Assembly: GCA_000771265.1 (NCBI GenBank) | Contig: JDUB01000015.1 | Coordinates: forward strand, 1-64,000 | Source of the DNA: Bifidobacterium thermophilum DSM 20210 | GTDB lineage: Bacteria > Actinomycetota > Actinomycetes > Actinomycetales > Bifidobacteriaceae | Reading direction: 5' to 3' | Length of the DNA stretch: 64,000 bases | Part shown: piece after piece, positions 45,192 to 52,545 of the stretch | How the letters are laid out: each line of letters opens with the position of its first letter | Position numbering within the stretch: the stretch's first letter is position 1 | Position numbers and translations under genes: made by a program | The notes under the pieces: model-generated | Database searches by the model: none | Told to the model about the DNA's origin: nothing | The model's input: the letters and a program-made list of their open reading frames with translations, nothing else

Positions 45192-46997
45192 ATGGCAGAA
45201 CGCAAGTCCCCCCAGTCCGCGCAAGAATCCACGGCATCGGATCGCGCCGCAGCGGCCTGGTGGCATCAAGCGGTGGTCTATCAGGTCTATCCGCGTTCGT
45301 TCAAGGACACCACCGGTTCCGGCCTCGGCGACATCGCCGGTGTTACCAGCCGCATCGGCTACCTCAAGCAGCTGGGCGTCGACGCGATTTGGCTCAGCCC
45401 CTTCTATCCGAGCCAACTCGCCGACGGCGGGTACGATGTCGATGATTACCGCAACGTCGACCCGAAACTCGGTACGATGGACGATTTCGACAAACTCGCC
45501 AAAACCGCGCACGAGGCCGGTATCAAGATTGTCGTCGATATCGTTCCCAACCATTCTTCCAACCTGCACCCCTGGTTCAAGGCCGCGCTTGCAGCTGGTC
45601 CGGGCTCGCCGGAACGTGACCGCTACATCTTCCGTGACGGCCGCGGCGAGCATGGCGAACTGCCGCCCACCGACTGGGTGTCCCATTTCGGCGGCCCCGC
45701 GTGGACGCGCGTGCCTGACGGCCAGTGGTATCTGCACCTGTTCACCGTGGAGCAGCCCGACTGGAACTGGAAGAACCCGGATGTGCAGGCGGACTTCATC
45801 AAAACCCTGCGTTTTTGGCTTGATCACGGCGCTGACGGCTTCCGTGTCGATGTTGCGCACGGCCTGTGCAAGGACCTCGACCGCGACAATCTCGACCAGT
45901 GGAGCGTCACCCCGCCAAGCCTGCCCGCCGACGGCAGCCATCCGCTGTACGACCGCGACGACGTGCATCAGATTTACCGCGAGTGGCGCAAGGTGTTCAA
46001 CGAATATGATCCGCCGGCATTCGCCGTGGCCGAGGCGTGGGTTAATCCCGCGCGGCAGTATCTGTATGCGTCCGACGATGAGCTCGGTCAGGTGTTCAAC
46101 TTCGAGTTCGCGAAGAAGAACTGGGTGCGTGACGATATGCACCAGGCGATTGAGGAGGGCTTGGAAGCGGCGCGTCGCTCCGGGTCGACGGCCACATGGG
46201 TGATGAGCAATCATGATGTGCCGCGTCACGCCAGCCGTTACGCACTGCCGCAAGTGCCGAGCACGCGGCATCATCAGTTGGCGCATGACTGGCTGCTGCG
46301 TGACGGCACCAGCTATCACGAGGATCGCGAAGCCGGTACGCGCCGCGCCCGGGCCGCGATTTTGATGGAGCTTGCGTTGCCCGGTTCGGCGTACCTGTAC
46401 CAGGGCGAAGAGCTTGGTCTGTTCGAGGTCGCTGATATTCCGTGGGACAAGCTCGAGGATCCGACCGCGCGCAATAGCGAACGTGCGGCCAAGGACAAGG
46501 GGCGCGACGGATGCCGCGTCCCCCTGCCGTGGGTCGCCGCCGACGGGGTCGAGGGGTCGTTCGGCTTCTCGCCTCGTGTGAAATCCGTGGGCGCTGGCGT
46601 TTCCGCCGATCAGGCCGGGCAGCCGTCGGAGCCTACACACCTGCCGCAACCCGCATGGTTCGCTGATTTCGCCGCCGACCGTGAGAGCGCGCAGCCGGAG
46701 TCGATGTTGAACCTGTACCGCAGGGCGTTGGCGTTACGCCATGAGCTGATGCCGGCCGACACAACGCTGACTTGGCTGGATGAAGACCGCCCGTCTGATG
46801 CGCCGGATGGCGCTGACGGCCAGCACGGCGGCGTAATCGCATACCGCCGGTCCAACGGCTGGGCGAGTGTGACCAATTTCGGTGCGGAACCTGTCGCATT
46901 GCCGGCGGGCGAGGTGCTGCTCACCTCCGGCGAGCTGTGCTCCGACGGCCGGCTGCCGCAAGATACCACCGTTTGGCTGCGATTGAACCAGGACTGA
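45192..46997 (+). CDS. Alpha-glucosidase / oligo-1,6-glucosidase (GH13)
   Basis: This is 601 residues, a complete GH13 enzyme. Region I is VDIVPNHSS, region II GFRVDVAHGL (nucleophile Asp), region III VAEAW (acid/base Glu) and region IV SNHDVPR (third Asp). The QPDWNW segment preceding region II is typical of alpha-glucosidases and oligo-1,6-glucosidases. Val after the nucleophile is compatible with alpha-1,6 activity, but actinobacterial alpha-1,4 enzymes share it. It would act inside the cell on imported maltose or isomalto-oligosaccharides. The start has GAAAGGAAAGCG upstream. Confidence 0.93.
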   Translation: MAERKSPQSAQESTASDRAAAAWWHQAVVYQVYPRSFKDTTGSGLGDIAGVTSRIGYLKQLGVDAIWLSPFYPSQLADGGYDVDDYRNVDPKLGTMDDFDKLAKTAHEAGIKIVVDIVPNHSSNLHPWFKAALAAGPGSPERDRYIFRDGRGEHGELPPTDWVSHFGGPAWTRVPDGQWYLHLFTVEQPDWNWKNPDVQADFIKTLRFWLDHGADGFRVDVAHGLCKDLDRDNLDQWSVTPPSLPADGSHPLYDRDDVHQIYREWRKVFNEYDPPAFAVAEAWVNPARQYLYASDDELGQVFNFEFAKKNWVRDDMHQAIEEGLEAARRSGSTATWVMSNHDVPRHASRYALPQVPSTRHHQLAHDWLLRDGTSYHEDREAGTRRARAAILMELALPGSAYLYQGEELGLFEVADIPWDKLEDPTARNSERAAKDKGRDGCRVPLPWVAADGVEGSFGFSPRVKSVGAGVSADQAGQPSEPTHLPQPAWFADFAADRESAQPESMLNLYRRALALRHELMPADTTLTWLDEDRPSDAPDGADGQHGGVIAYRRSNGWASVTNFGAEPVALPAGEVLLTSGELCSDGRLPQDTTVWLRLNQD

Positions 46998-47009
46998 TAG
47001 CGCTTTCAT
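46995..47009. promoter_or_regulatory. Second LacI operator copy at the end of the alpha-glucosidase gene
   Basis: TGATAGCGCTTTCAT is identical over 15 bases to the inverse of the operator at 44978-44995, and overlaps the stop codon of the glucosidase gene. A looping or road-block role is possible. Confidence 0.65.
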
Positions 47010-47243
47010 CGCTGGCTGGGGCTGGCATTGCCGACTTTGTCTGTCCCGCGGCGCGTGGTGGCGGGATGAGCATTGGTGTCTGGCGGCGGTGCGACTGCGG
47101 AGTTGCACCGCCGCCGGGTGTCTCCCTTGGTGCGGTGGTTCTTGGCTATCTTGTCGCGGTGCGATCGTCCGGTCGCACGGCAGCCGGATACCGCTGTGCG
47201 AGTGGTGAATCCGAACGGTACGGTCTGCTATGTGACTCCGCGG

Positions 47244-47645
47244 TCACACGTCAGACTGGTTGTCCGAGGTCTCCTCATCCGCAGCCCCGCCTGCGAGCCG
47301 GTTGGCGATGAGACGGTTGAGGCTGATATGCTGCGTCGCCGCCGCGATGCTGAGTTCGCGGTGCAATTCCGGCGGAATTCGAAGCAGGATTTTCCCGGAA
47401 TAGCGGCGTTCCGTGAGTGGAATCGGGGCTGGAATGCCGGCTGCATGCATGGCGGCGATGCGGCGCATGGCTTCCGTTTCGACGGCGGTCAGCGCTTCGA
47501 TTTGGGAGGGTGATGCCGCGGTGCATTCCGGCAATTCCGCCACGGTGGCTTGGTATTGCTTGCTTTTCGCGTCCCACCGGACCTGATAGGTGTAATGATG
47601 CGCGTCGATGGCGGACGTTGTCTTCTGCTGGCTGGTATTTCCCAT
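47244..47645 (-). CDS. hicB: HicB-family antitoxin-like protein, orphan
   Basis: This is 133 residues. The N-terminal HicB fold (YTYQVRWDAKSKQYQATVAE and LPECTAASPSQIEALTAVE) is followed by a ribbon-helix-helix region (SGKILLRIPPELHRELSIAA, then ATQHISLNRLIANRLA). HicA, the usual small toxin partner, is not found on either side, so it may act alone as a regulator or be a relic. The adjacent region 47646-47891 holds only GC-rich sequence. Confidence 0.82.
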   Translation of the reverse strand: MGNTSQQKTTSAIDAHHYTYQVRWDAKSKQYQATVAELPECTAASPSQIEALTAVETEAMRRIAAMHAAGIPAPIPLTERRYSGKILLRIPPELHRELSIAAATQHISLNRLIANRLAGGAADEETSDNQSDV

Positions 47646-47891
47646 GTTGCTCCTCGCCGTGCGTCCTCAGTGGGTATCTGCATCACTTATGGTATGCCAC
47701 CCCGGGGGCCGTGTCTTCTCGCCTTGCGCTCATGCTGTCAAGCCGCGCGCCGCCATGTTCCCTGCTCTGCGGCCGGCGCATTGTAATTCGCACCCTGCGC
47801 CCAGCGTCCCTCATCCAGCATCCACGTACACCACGCCTTCGCATCGCCTCGCAACTTCCCGCGCTCAACGTCGTCCCCGTAGCGCAGCCTG

Positions 47892-48698
47892 TTATCGCAG
47901 ATACTCCTCTGTCGGCCCCCCGTGCCGTGGCATGGCGAGCAATCGGGAAAACTCGTTGATGGCCATCTTTGCTTGCGCGACTTGTTCAGGGCTGAGCGGG
48001 TCGAAATAATCATCAGCGTCATCTCCGGCAAGTTGTTCCGTGAGTGTTTTGATATTGCGGCGATCGCTTGGGCTGTGACAGTCGAGTCGTAAGAGTTCCT
48101 TGCGGGGGTCGTCAATCATTGATGCCAGTAATGCGGCGTCGTACAAGTGACGTGACCGATCTCCTTGATGGGTTTCCCGCCATGATGCGATTTTCATCAA
48201 TAGCGCCCCCAGCACGTCAGGGATGCACATTGTCGCCTGTGTGTCCTCGTACCGCAAGGTGACCAGCATGCTTCGCGCCACGGCTTTTCGTGATCCCGGC
48301 ATGCCGAGCATGGGGTGGCCGTCGAGGCGTGCCCGATTCTTCAGAAAAGGTGACAGATGATTGTCGACGAGAAGGTCCACCACAGCGGTGCCGCGTGTCA
48401 TGCGGGTGGTGTAATCGCTGAGTGTGCCGACGTGCGTAGTAAATCCAAGTGATTTGAGCAGGTCTTCAACCCTGCGGACTGCGTGCTGATGAGTCAGCAC
48501 GTCAACGAGAAGGTCTGCATCGGTCGTCGGCCGCGCTTCGGTGCCGCGGGCCATCGCGTGCAGTTGGACCATCAGACCGCCGGTAAGACGCCAATCCGTT
48601 GGATCGTCAGTTGCTTCGGCAAGCGCGAGAACTGTGCTCCAAGGGTGTGTTTGTGCGGGGATGTCAATCACGGGAATGTCTTGTTGGCTATTGTTCAT
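47892..48698 (-). CDS. Nucleotidyltransferase (AbiEii/MNT-like), probable toxin
   Basis: This is 268 residues. The GG...DAD nucleotidyltransferase signature is visible as TGGLMVQLHAMARG, then TTDADLLVD around residues 40-71. The remaining alpha/beta sequence fits the AbiEii/AbiGii toxin group. The ATG at 48698 overlaps the end of the HTH gene by eleven bases, forming a two-gene operon with it. By analogy with type IV systems it may transfer nucleotides to tRNA or proteins; this is inference. Confidence 0.72.
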   Translation of the reverse strand: MNNSQQDIPVIDIPAQTHPWSTVLALAEATDDPTDWRLTGGLMVQLHAMARGTEARPTTDADLLVDVLTHQHAVRRVEDLLKSLGFTTHVGTLSDYTTRMTRGTAVVDLLVDNHLSPFLKNRARLDGHPMLGMPGSRKAVARSMLVTLRYEDTQATMCIPDVLGALLMKIASWRETHQGDRSRHLYDAALLASMIDDPRKELLRLDCHSPSDRRNIKTLTEQLAGDDADDYFDPLSPEQVAQAKMAINEFSRLLAMPRHGGPTEEYLR

Positions 48699-49395
48699 GG
48701 CCGTGTTCCTTGCGATAGATAGCGAGCAGCTTGTCAATCATGTGTAGTCCCGCCTGACTTTCCCTTGGGTCGGCGGAAACTGCGAGGTCAGTGGCGCAGA
48801 CACCGATGGGCATCGGTTCTGGCCTCTGGGGAAGACAATCGGTGAGATGCAAGCGAAGTGTTGTGGTGCTGTGGTCCTCCATAAGGGGGTGGTGCCGGAG
48901 CAGTTGGCGGAAAGTTGTCTCACTAGTATACCCCTCTAGTATCTTTTGTGGTATCAACATGAACTGTTCGGCGTGTTGCTCGCATGCGCCGGATATGTGG
49001 ATGTTCTCCCGCACGGCATCCAGGGCTGGCGGCGCGGCGAACAGGTCGAGCGTCCGTGCCCTGTCTCGAACGCGGGAGACAAGGGATTGCGCATCGGCGC
49101 CAAGAATATAGCGCTTAAGCCGGTATCGCTGTTGGGGTGTCAGCCATTCCGTTGGTTCGTCCGAGATGAGGAACAGCGCGCCCATGGCAACCTTGGGGGA
49201 GAAAGGGCGACCCGGGTGCCCCTGTATACGGCGGTACCGGTTCAGCGACTGGGCGCGAATGAGAATCGTGCGTCCGACGCGCACGGAATGCAGGTCGCCT
49301 GACGCGACCAAGGCCTGGACGCGCCGAATGCTGATGCCGAGTTTTCCCGCTGTTTCCTTCGTAGTGAGCAAGCGGCCTTCATTCATGATTGCCAT
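48688..49395 (-). CDS. HTH protein, probable antitoxin of the nucleotidyltransferase
   Basis: This is 235 residues. The N-terminus (LLTTKETAGKLGISIRRVQA) is a winged-helix excisionase/MerR-type DNA-binding motif, followed by LVASGDLHSVRVGRTILIR. The rest is a helical domain without recognisable motif. It is the first gene of the pair and ends inside the nucleotidyltransferase. The start (MAIMNEG) lies ten bases from the perfect inverted repeat at 49406-49445, consistent with autorepression. Confidence 0.72.
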   Translation of the reverse strand: MAIMNEGRLLTTKETAGKLGISIRRVQALVASGDLHSVRVGRTILIRAQSLNRYRRIQGHPGRPFSPKVAMGALFLISDEPTEWLTPQQRYRLKRYILGADAQSLVSRVRDRARTLDLFAAPPALDAVRENIHISGACEQHAEQFMLIPQKILEGYTSETTFRQLLRHHPLMEDHSTTTLRLHLTDCLPQRPEPMPIGVCATDLAVSADPRESQAGLHMIDKLLAIYRKEHGHEQ

Positions 49396-49405
49396 AGTGC
49401 TGATT

Positions 49406-49445
49406 ATAGTCAAAACTATTCGCGAATACGTATAGTTTTGACTAT
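49406..49445. promoter_or_regulatory. Perfect inverted repeat, 14-bp arms, operator of the toxin-antitoxin pair
   Basis: ATAGTCAAAACTAT (49406-49419) and ATAGTTTTGACTAT (49432-49445) are exact inverses separated by 12 bases. Each arm is itself a pseudo-palindrome (ATAGT...ACTAT). The site lies immediately upstream of the HTH gene. Confidence 0.85.
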
Positions 49446-49521
49446 CACTGCCCCCGGAGTCCATCGCCTGCGATGGATATGATGGTGGATAATTGCTCGC
49501 AGAACCCACAGAAAGGCGATT

Positions 49522-49812
49522 ATGGACACGCTCACGGTCGAGAAGGTCCGCAACCAGGTTTTCAAGCTCACTTTCTTCAACGAGGGGTACAGGATCGATG
49601 ACGTCGATTCCCTGCTTGACAAAATCGCCGAGTCGCTTGCGGCATGGGAGGCGCACCACCCCGAGAACGTGACGGTGACCTCCGACGCGCTCGTTCCCTC
49701 CCAGCTGCCGGTCGCGCGCTTCCGAGAGACGTACAAGAAGGACGGTGTCGACGCGTTCATCGAGGAAGCTAGAGAAGCGTTGGAGTTTTACGAAACCTAC
49801 AGGTACCACTGA
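49522..49812 (+). CDS. DivIVA-domain protein, small
   Basis: This is 96 residues. The N-terminal half (VRNQVFKLTFFNEGYRIDDV, then DSLLDKIAESLAAWE) follows the DivIVA/GpsB consensus FxxxxxxGYdxxEVDxFLdxi. No long coiled coil follows, so it is a short relative. It may associate with the cell pole or membrane curvature, but its role is not known. The start is ATG 49522, with AAAGGCG seven bases upstream. Confidence 0.75.
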   Translation: MDTLTVEKVRNQVFKLTFFNEGYRIDDVDSLLDKIAESLAAWEAHHPENVTVTSDALVPSQLPVARFRETYKKDGVDAFIEEAREALEFYETYRYH

Positions 49813-50286
49813 GGTGACGGGCAGTGAGGGGTCGTCTGACCAAAGCGCGCTGAGGACGCGGACCTAAGAACCCGCTGATATGGCCCGCTGATAGGGCCTA
49901 CTGATGAGGCTGGCTGATGGAATCCGCTGAGGAGGCGGGCTTGGGGCGCTGGTGGATTCGGATGATCAAGTCCGCTAAAGAAGCAGACCTTGGAACCGTC
50001 AGACTGTACTCACCAACCATCCCAGCCACACCCGCCGCCTGCACCCGCAGACCACGCCCGCTAGCCGTCCCCGCCAACCTCTGTCAGCCAACTTGCCATC
50101 CGCACAAACCGCGTCAGCCTGCCCCGCCTGCACCCGCGGTCGCGCACCAACCGGCACCATCGGCATCAACGGTCAACGAAGATGTTGCGACGATCGTGAG
50201 AATCCGCCCTCCTTCCTTCCTGTGGATGGCTCCTGTGGCAGATTCCGATTCCGATTTTCGCGGGAAATCGGATCATGCGTACGGAA
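49813..50286. other. Gene-free GC-rich region
   Basis: Open frames here have Pro/Ala-rich, non-conserved sequence and no ribosome sites. A hairpin CCGATTT...AAATCGG lies near 50250-50270. No gene is called. Confidence 0.5.
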
Positions 50287-50302
50287 TATGGTTATAACCA
50301 TA
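50287..50302. promoter_or_regulatory. Perfect 16-bp palindrome TATGGTTATAACCATA
   Basis: It lies 82 bases before the poly-G tract. A second hairpin (GGGTCC and GGACCC, 50305-50323) follows it at once. Together they mark the regulatory region of the pilus island. Confidence 0.7.
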
Positions 50303-50383
50303 CGGGGTCCATGACAGGGACCCGCGCAAGGGGTCCACCCCAACCAATCCGAAACGCCGAGCATGCTCATCGTAATTGATTAG

Positions 50384-50613
50384 ATGTTGGGGGGGGGGGT
50401 ATCCCCAATGCTGATATACCCTGGGAAAGTGCTCGAAATGACATTAGCAAAGCAACCGTCTCATATCTTGAAATTCTTGATGATCTGGTCACGTCAATGA
50501 AATACGGGGGGTATGATAAGAGAATGGAGAATAGAGCCCAAATACAAATGAAAGCAGTGGGGGTTGTTCAGAGAGGCAACCATCTGGTACCGTCCGACTT
50601 GTTCGCAAACTGA
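50384..50613 (+). other. Phase-variable leader frame with 11-G tract
   Basis: From ATG 50384 the tract of 11 G (50389-50399) reads into a frame ending at a TGA 30 codons beyond. Adding one G (12) or removing two (9) would instead open a frame of about 75 codons ending at TGA 50611-50613, including IPNADIPWESARNDISKATV and MKYGGYDKRMENRAQIQM. All three frames have stops just before the tract (50373-50383). Homopolymer G tracts are known to switch bifidobacterial pilus loci on and off by replication slippage. No strong ribosome site precedes the ATG, so a transcript-level effect is also possible. Confidence 0.55.
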
Positions 50614-50657
50614 GCCGGTTGCTTCCCTGACCCCTCGTCCTGAGGGAGGCAGGTGAG

Positions 50658-51143
50658 ATGAGAGACGGAAAATTCACTATCAAAGAACGGGCGTATCTCG
50701 TCAGCCTGCCTGCAGTGAAAAGCGTGAGTGCATCGTGTATCCGCTATTCTGACCAATTTCGTGTCGAGGTCATGCGCCGATACCGTGCGGGCGAATCCCC
50801 GTCGGATATCTTCCGCGAAGCGGGTTTGGACCCCAAGCTGATTGGCTATAAACGCATCGAGCGGTGTATCGCGCGGTGGAGAAAACAGCTGGAACGCGAA
50901 GAACGGAGCGGAAAGCAGCCTCAACGCTATCTGCAAGACATCGACGATATTCAAGTTGTGCAGGACGGTGACATCGCACAAGACGCCCCGAGCGCGCAGA
51001 CGGCAATCGATGCTGCGCAAGACCCGATATCAAAACTCGCGCAGGCGCAACTCGCCATCAACAAACGCGATCTGCTGATTGCCAGGCAGGCGTTGCGCAT
51101 TGATGAGCTGGAACGGGTATTGCGCAAATTCGTCCGGCGATGA
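50658..51143 (+). CDS. HTH protein A beside the pilus genes
   Basis: This is 161 residues. The core (CIRYSDQFRVEVMRRYRAGE, SPSDIFREAGLDPKLIGYKR, IERCIARWRK) is a transposase-like HTH also found in Firmicutes proteins of unknown function. The C-terminal coiled coil runs QALRIDELERVLRKF. A sibling (56982-57587) lies at the other end of the pilus island with the same core. A strong GAGGGAGG precedes the ATG. It probably regulates the adjacent pilus genes. Confidence 0.75.
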   Translation: MRDGKFTIKERAYLVSLPAVKSVSASCIRYSDQFRVEVMRRYRAGESPSDIFREAGLDPKLIGYKRIERCIARWRKQLEREERSGKQPQRYLQDIDDIQVVQDGDIAQDAPSAQTAIDAAQDPISKLAQAQLAINKRDLLIARQALRIDELERVLRKFVRR

Positions 51144-51179
51144 CTGTAATGAATTCGCCACAAGTGTGGGAGATGAACT

Positions 51180-52220
51180 GTGGCTGGTAAACACGTGCGG
51201 ATGGTTCATACCCGAGACTCGCATACGCCCCTGACTGCGCCTGCGCGCGTTGAGACGCCGGATTTCGAACAGCTGCTCGATGTCTCTGAACAGATGCAGG
51301 CCATTCGGCGCGACCAGATGAAGCGCAATATCACTCGTGTGATGGCCGTGGTACTGATTGTCCTGTCAATCTGTATCGGTGCCTTCCCCTCGCTGATGCA
51401 ATACCGATCGGCGAGAGAGCTGACTCGCGATTCGAACCAGTCTGCAAAGACTGTGGAGCAGTGGCCATATCCGAAGGCAGATGACGAAATTGCCGCCGCC
51501 AAGGCGTATAACCAACGCCTTGCGGCATCCGGACAGCCTATTCTCGGCGAAGCCAAGGATCCGTTCGCATCCACGGCGGGCGTTTCGCGGGCTGACGGTT
51601 CCGACAGCGCGAGTTCGAACGACAAGGAATATCAAAGCCTGTTGGATTCGGGCTCGGGGGTTATGGGAACGATTCGGATTTCGAAAATCTCGGTGGATCT
51701 GCCGATTTACCATGGCACTTCGCAGTCGGTGCTGGCTTCCGGTGCAGGCCATCTTTATGGCACCAGTCTACCTGTAGGGGGTAAAAGCACACACGCTGTC
51801 ATCACGGGGCATCGCGGGATGCTCGAGGCGGCGATGTTCACTCGGCTGGATGAGATGCATATCGGCGATTACTTCTACATCAAGGTGATGGGGCATACGC
51901 TCGGTTACAAAGTCGACCGCATCACCGTGATCGAGCCAAACGACACCTCGCAGCTGAGAATCGTTCCCGGTGAGGATCGGGTCACGTTGATGACCTGCAC
52001 GCCGTATGGAGTCAATACGCAGCGATTGCTGGTCTCCGCCGTGCGTTCGGCCATCCCCAACGGCATTCCATACGAGCAGGATGCTGCGCCGGACGCCCGC
52101 GCAATCGCCATCGGCGTGGGCGTGGCAATGTTGGTATGCGGATTGCTGATTATCGCGATTGTGCGGGGTCATCGGCGTTCCGCCGAAGTGCGTGTCATTC
52201 GCCGGCATGCGGCCGAGTGA
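51180..52220 (+). CDS. Class C (pilus-assembling) sortase
   Basis: This is 346 residues. A cytoplasmic N-terminus leads into one membrane segment (about residues 53-72), and the enzyme ends with a second membrane segment (about 305-330), the topology of class C sortases. Catalytic residues are His in VITGHRG (about 210), Cys in LMTCTPYG (about 272) and Arg in NTQRLLVSA (about 281). The start GTG 51180 has GGGAG upstream. It would join the LPLTG pilins encoded next to it. Confidence 0.93.
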   Translation: MAGKHVRMVHTRDSHTPLTAPARVETPDFEQLLDVSEQMQAIRRDQMKRNITRVMAVVLIVLSICIGAFPSLMQYRSARELTRDSNQSAKTVEQWPYPKADDEIAAAKAYNQRLAASGQPILGEAKDPFASTAGVSRADGSDSASSNDKEYQSLLDSGSGVMGTIRISKISVDLPIYHGTSQSVLASGAGHLYGTSLPVGGKSTHAVITGHRGMLEAAMFTRLDEMHIGDYFYIKVMGHTLGYKVDRITVIEPNDTSQLRIVPGEDRVTLMTCTPYGVNTQRLLVSAVRSAIPNGIPYEQDAAPDARAIAIGVGVAMLVCGLLIIAIVRGHRRSAEVRVIRRHAAE

Positions 52221-52489
52221 CCAAATCATGCAGAATCATTGCAATGTTGACTGTCGTCGATTGTTTGTTTGTTTGATGTCACCCCTGTCTGTGCGGCGGA
52301 ACGGCAGGACGAACCATGGCCGTTCCATGCCGGGAAATCGTTGACAACGCTGTCTATATTTCGCCGACATTCCCCCCGACATTCCCCCGATACGGGGGTT
52401 CGTAAGCCCCTCTTCATTTGTGTACCTTTAACAATCAGTGCGATGGAACGATATCAACGCCTCCACGGGCACGATGTCGATTCGTCGAG

Positions 52490-52525
52490 AAGATGACAGT
52501 GAACAGGAAGATGACAGTGAACAGG
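52490..52525. repeat. 18-bp tandem duplication before the tip pilin start
   Basis: AAGATGACAGTGAACAGG occurs twice in a row (52490-52507, 52508-52525). If translation began at the GTG at 52438 it would encode two EDDSEQ units. No ribosome site supports that start. Confidence 0.65.
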
Positions 52526-52545
52526 CGTCGTTGAGGGGTAAGGCG

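Noticed and set aside
49917..50297. Plus-strand Pro/Ala-rich frame
   Set aside because: No ribosome site, no conserved motif, and composition typical of GC-rich spacer.
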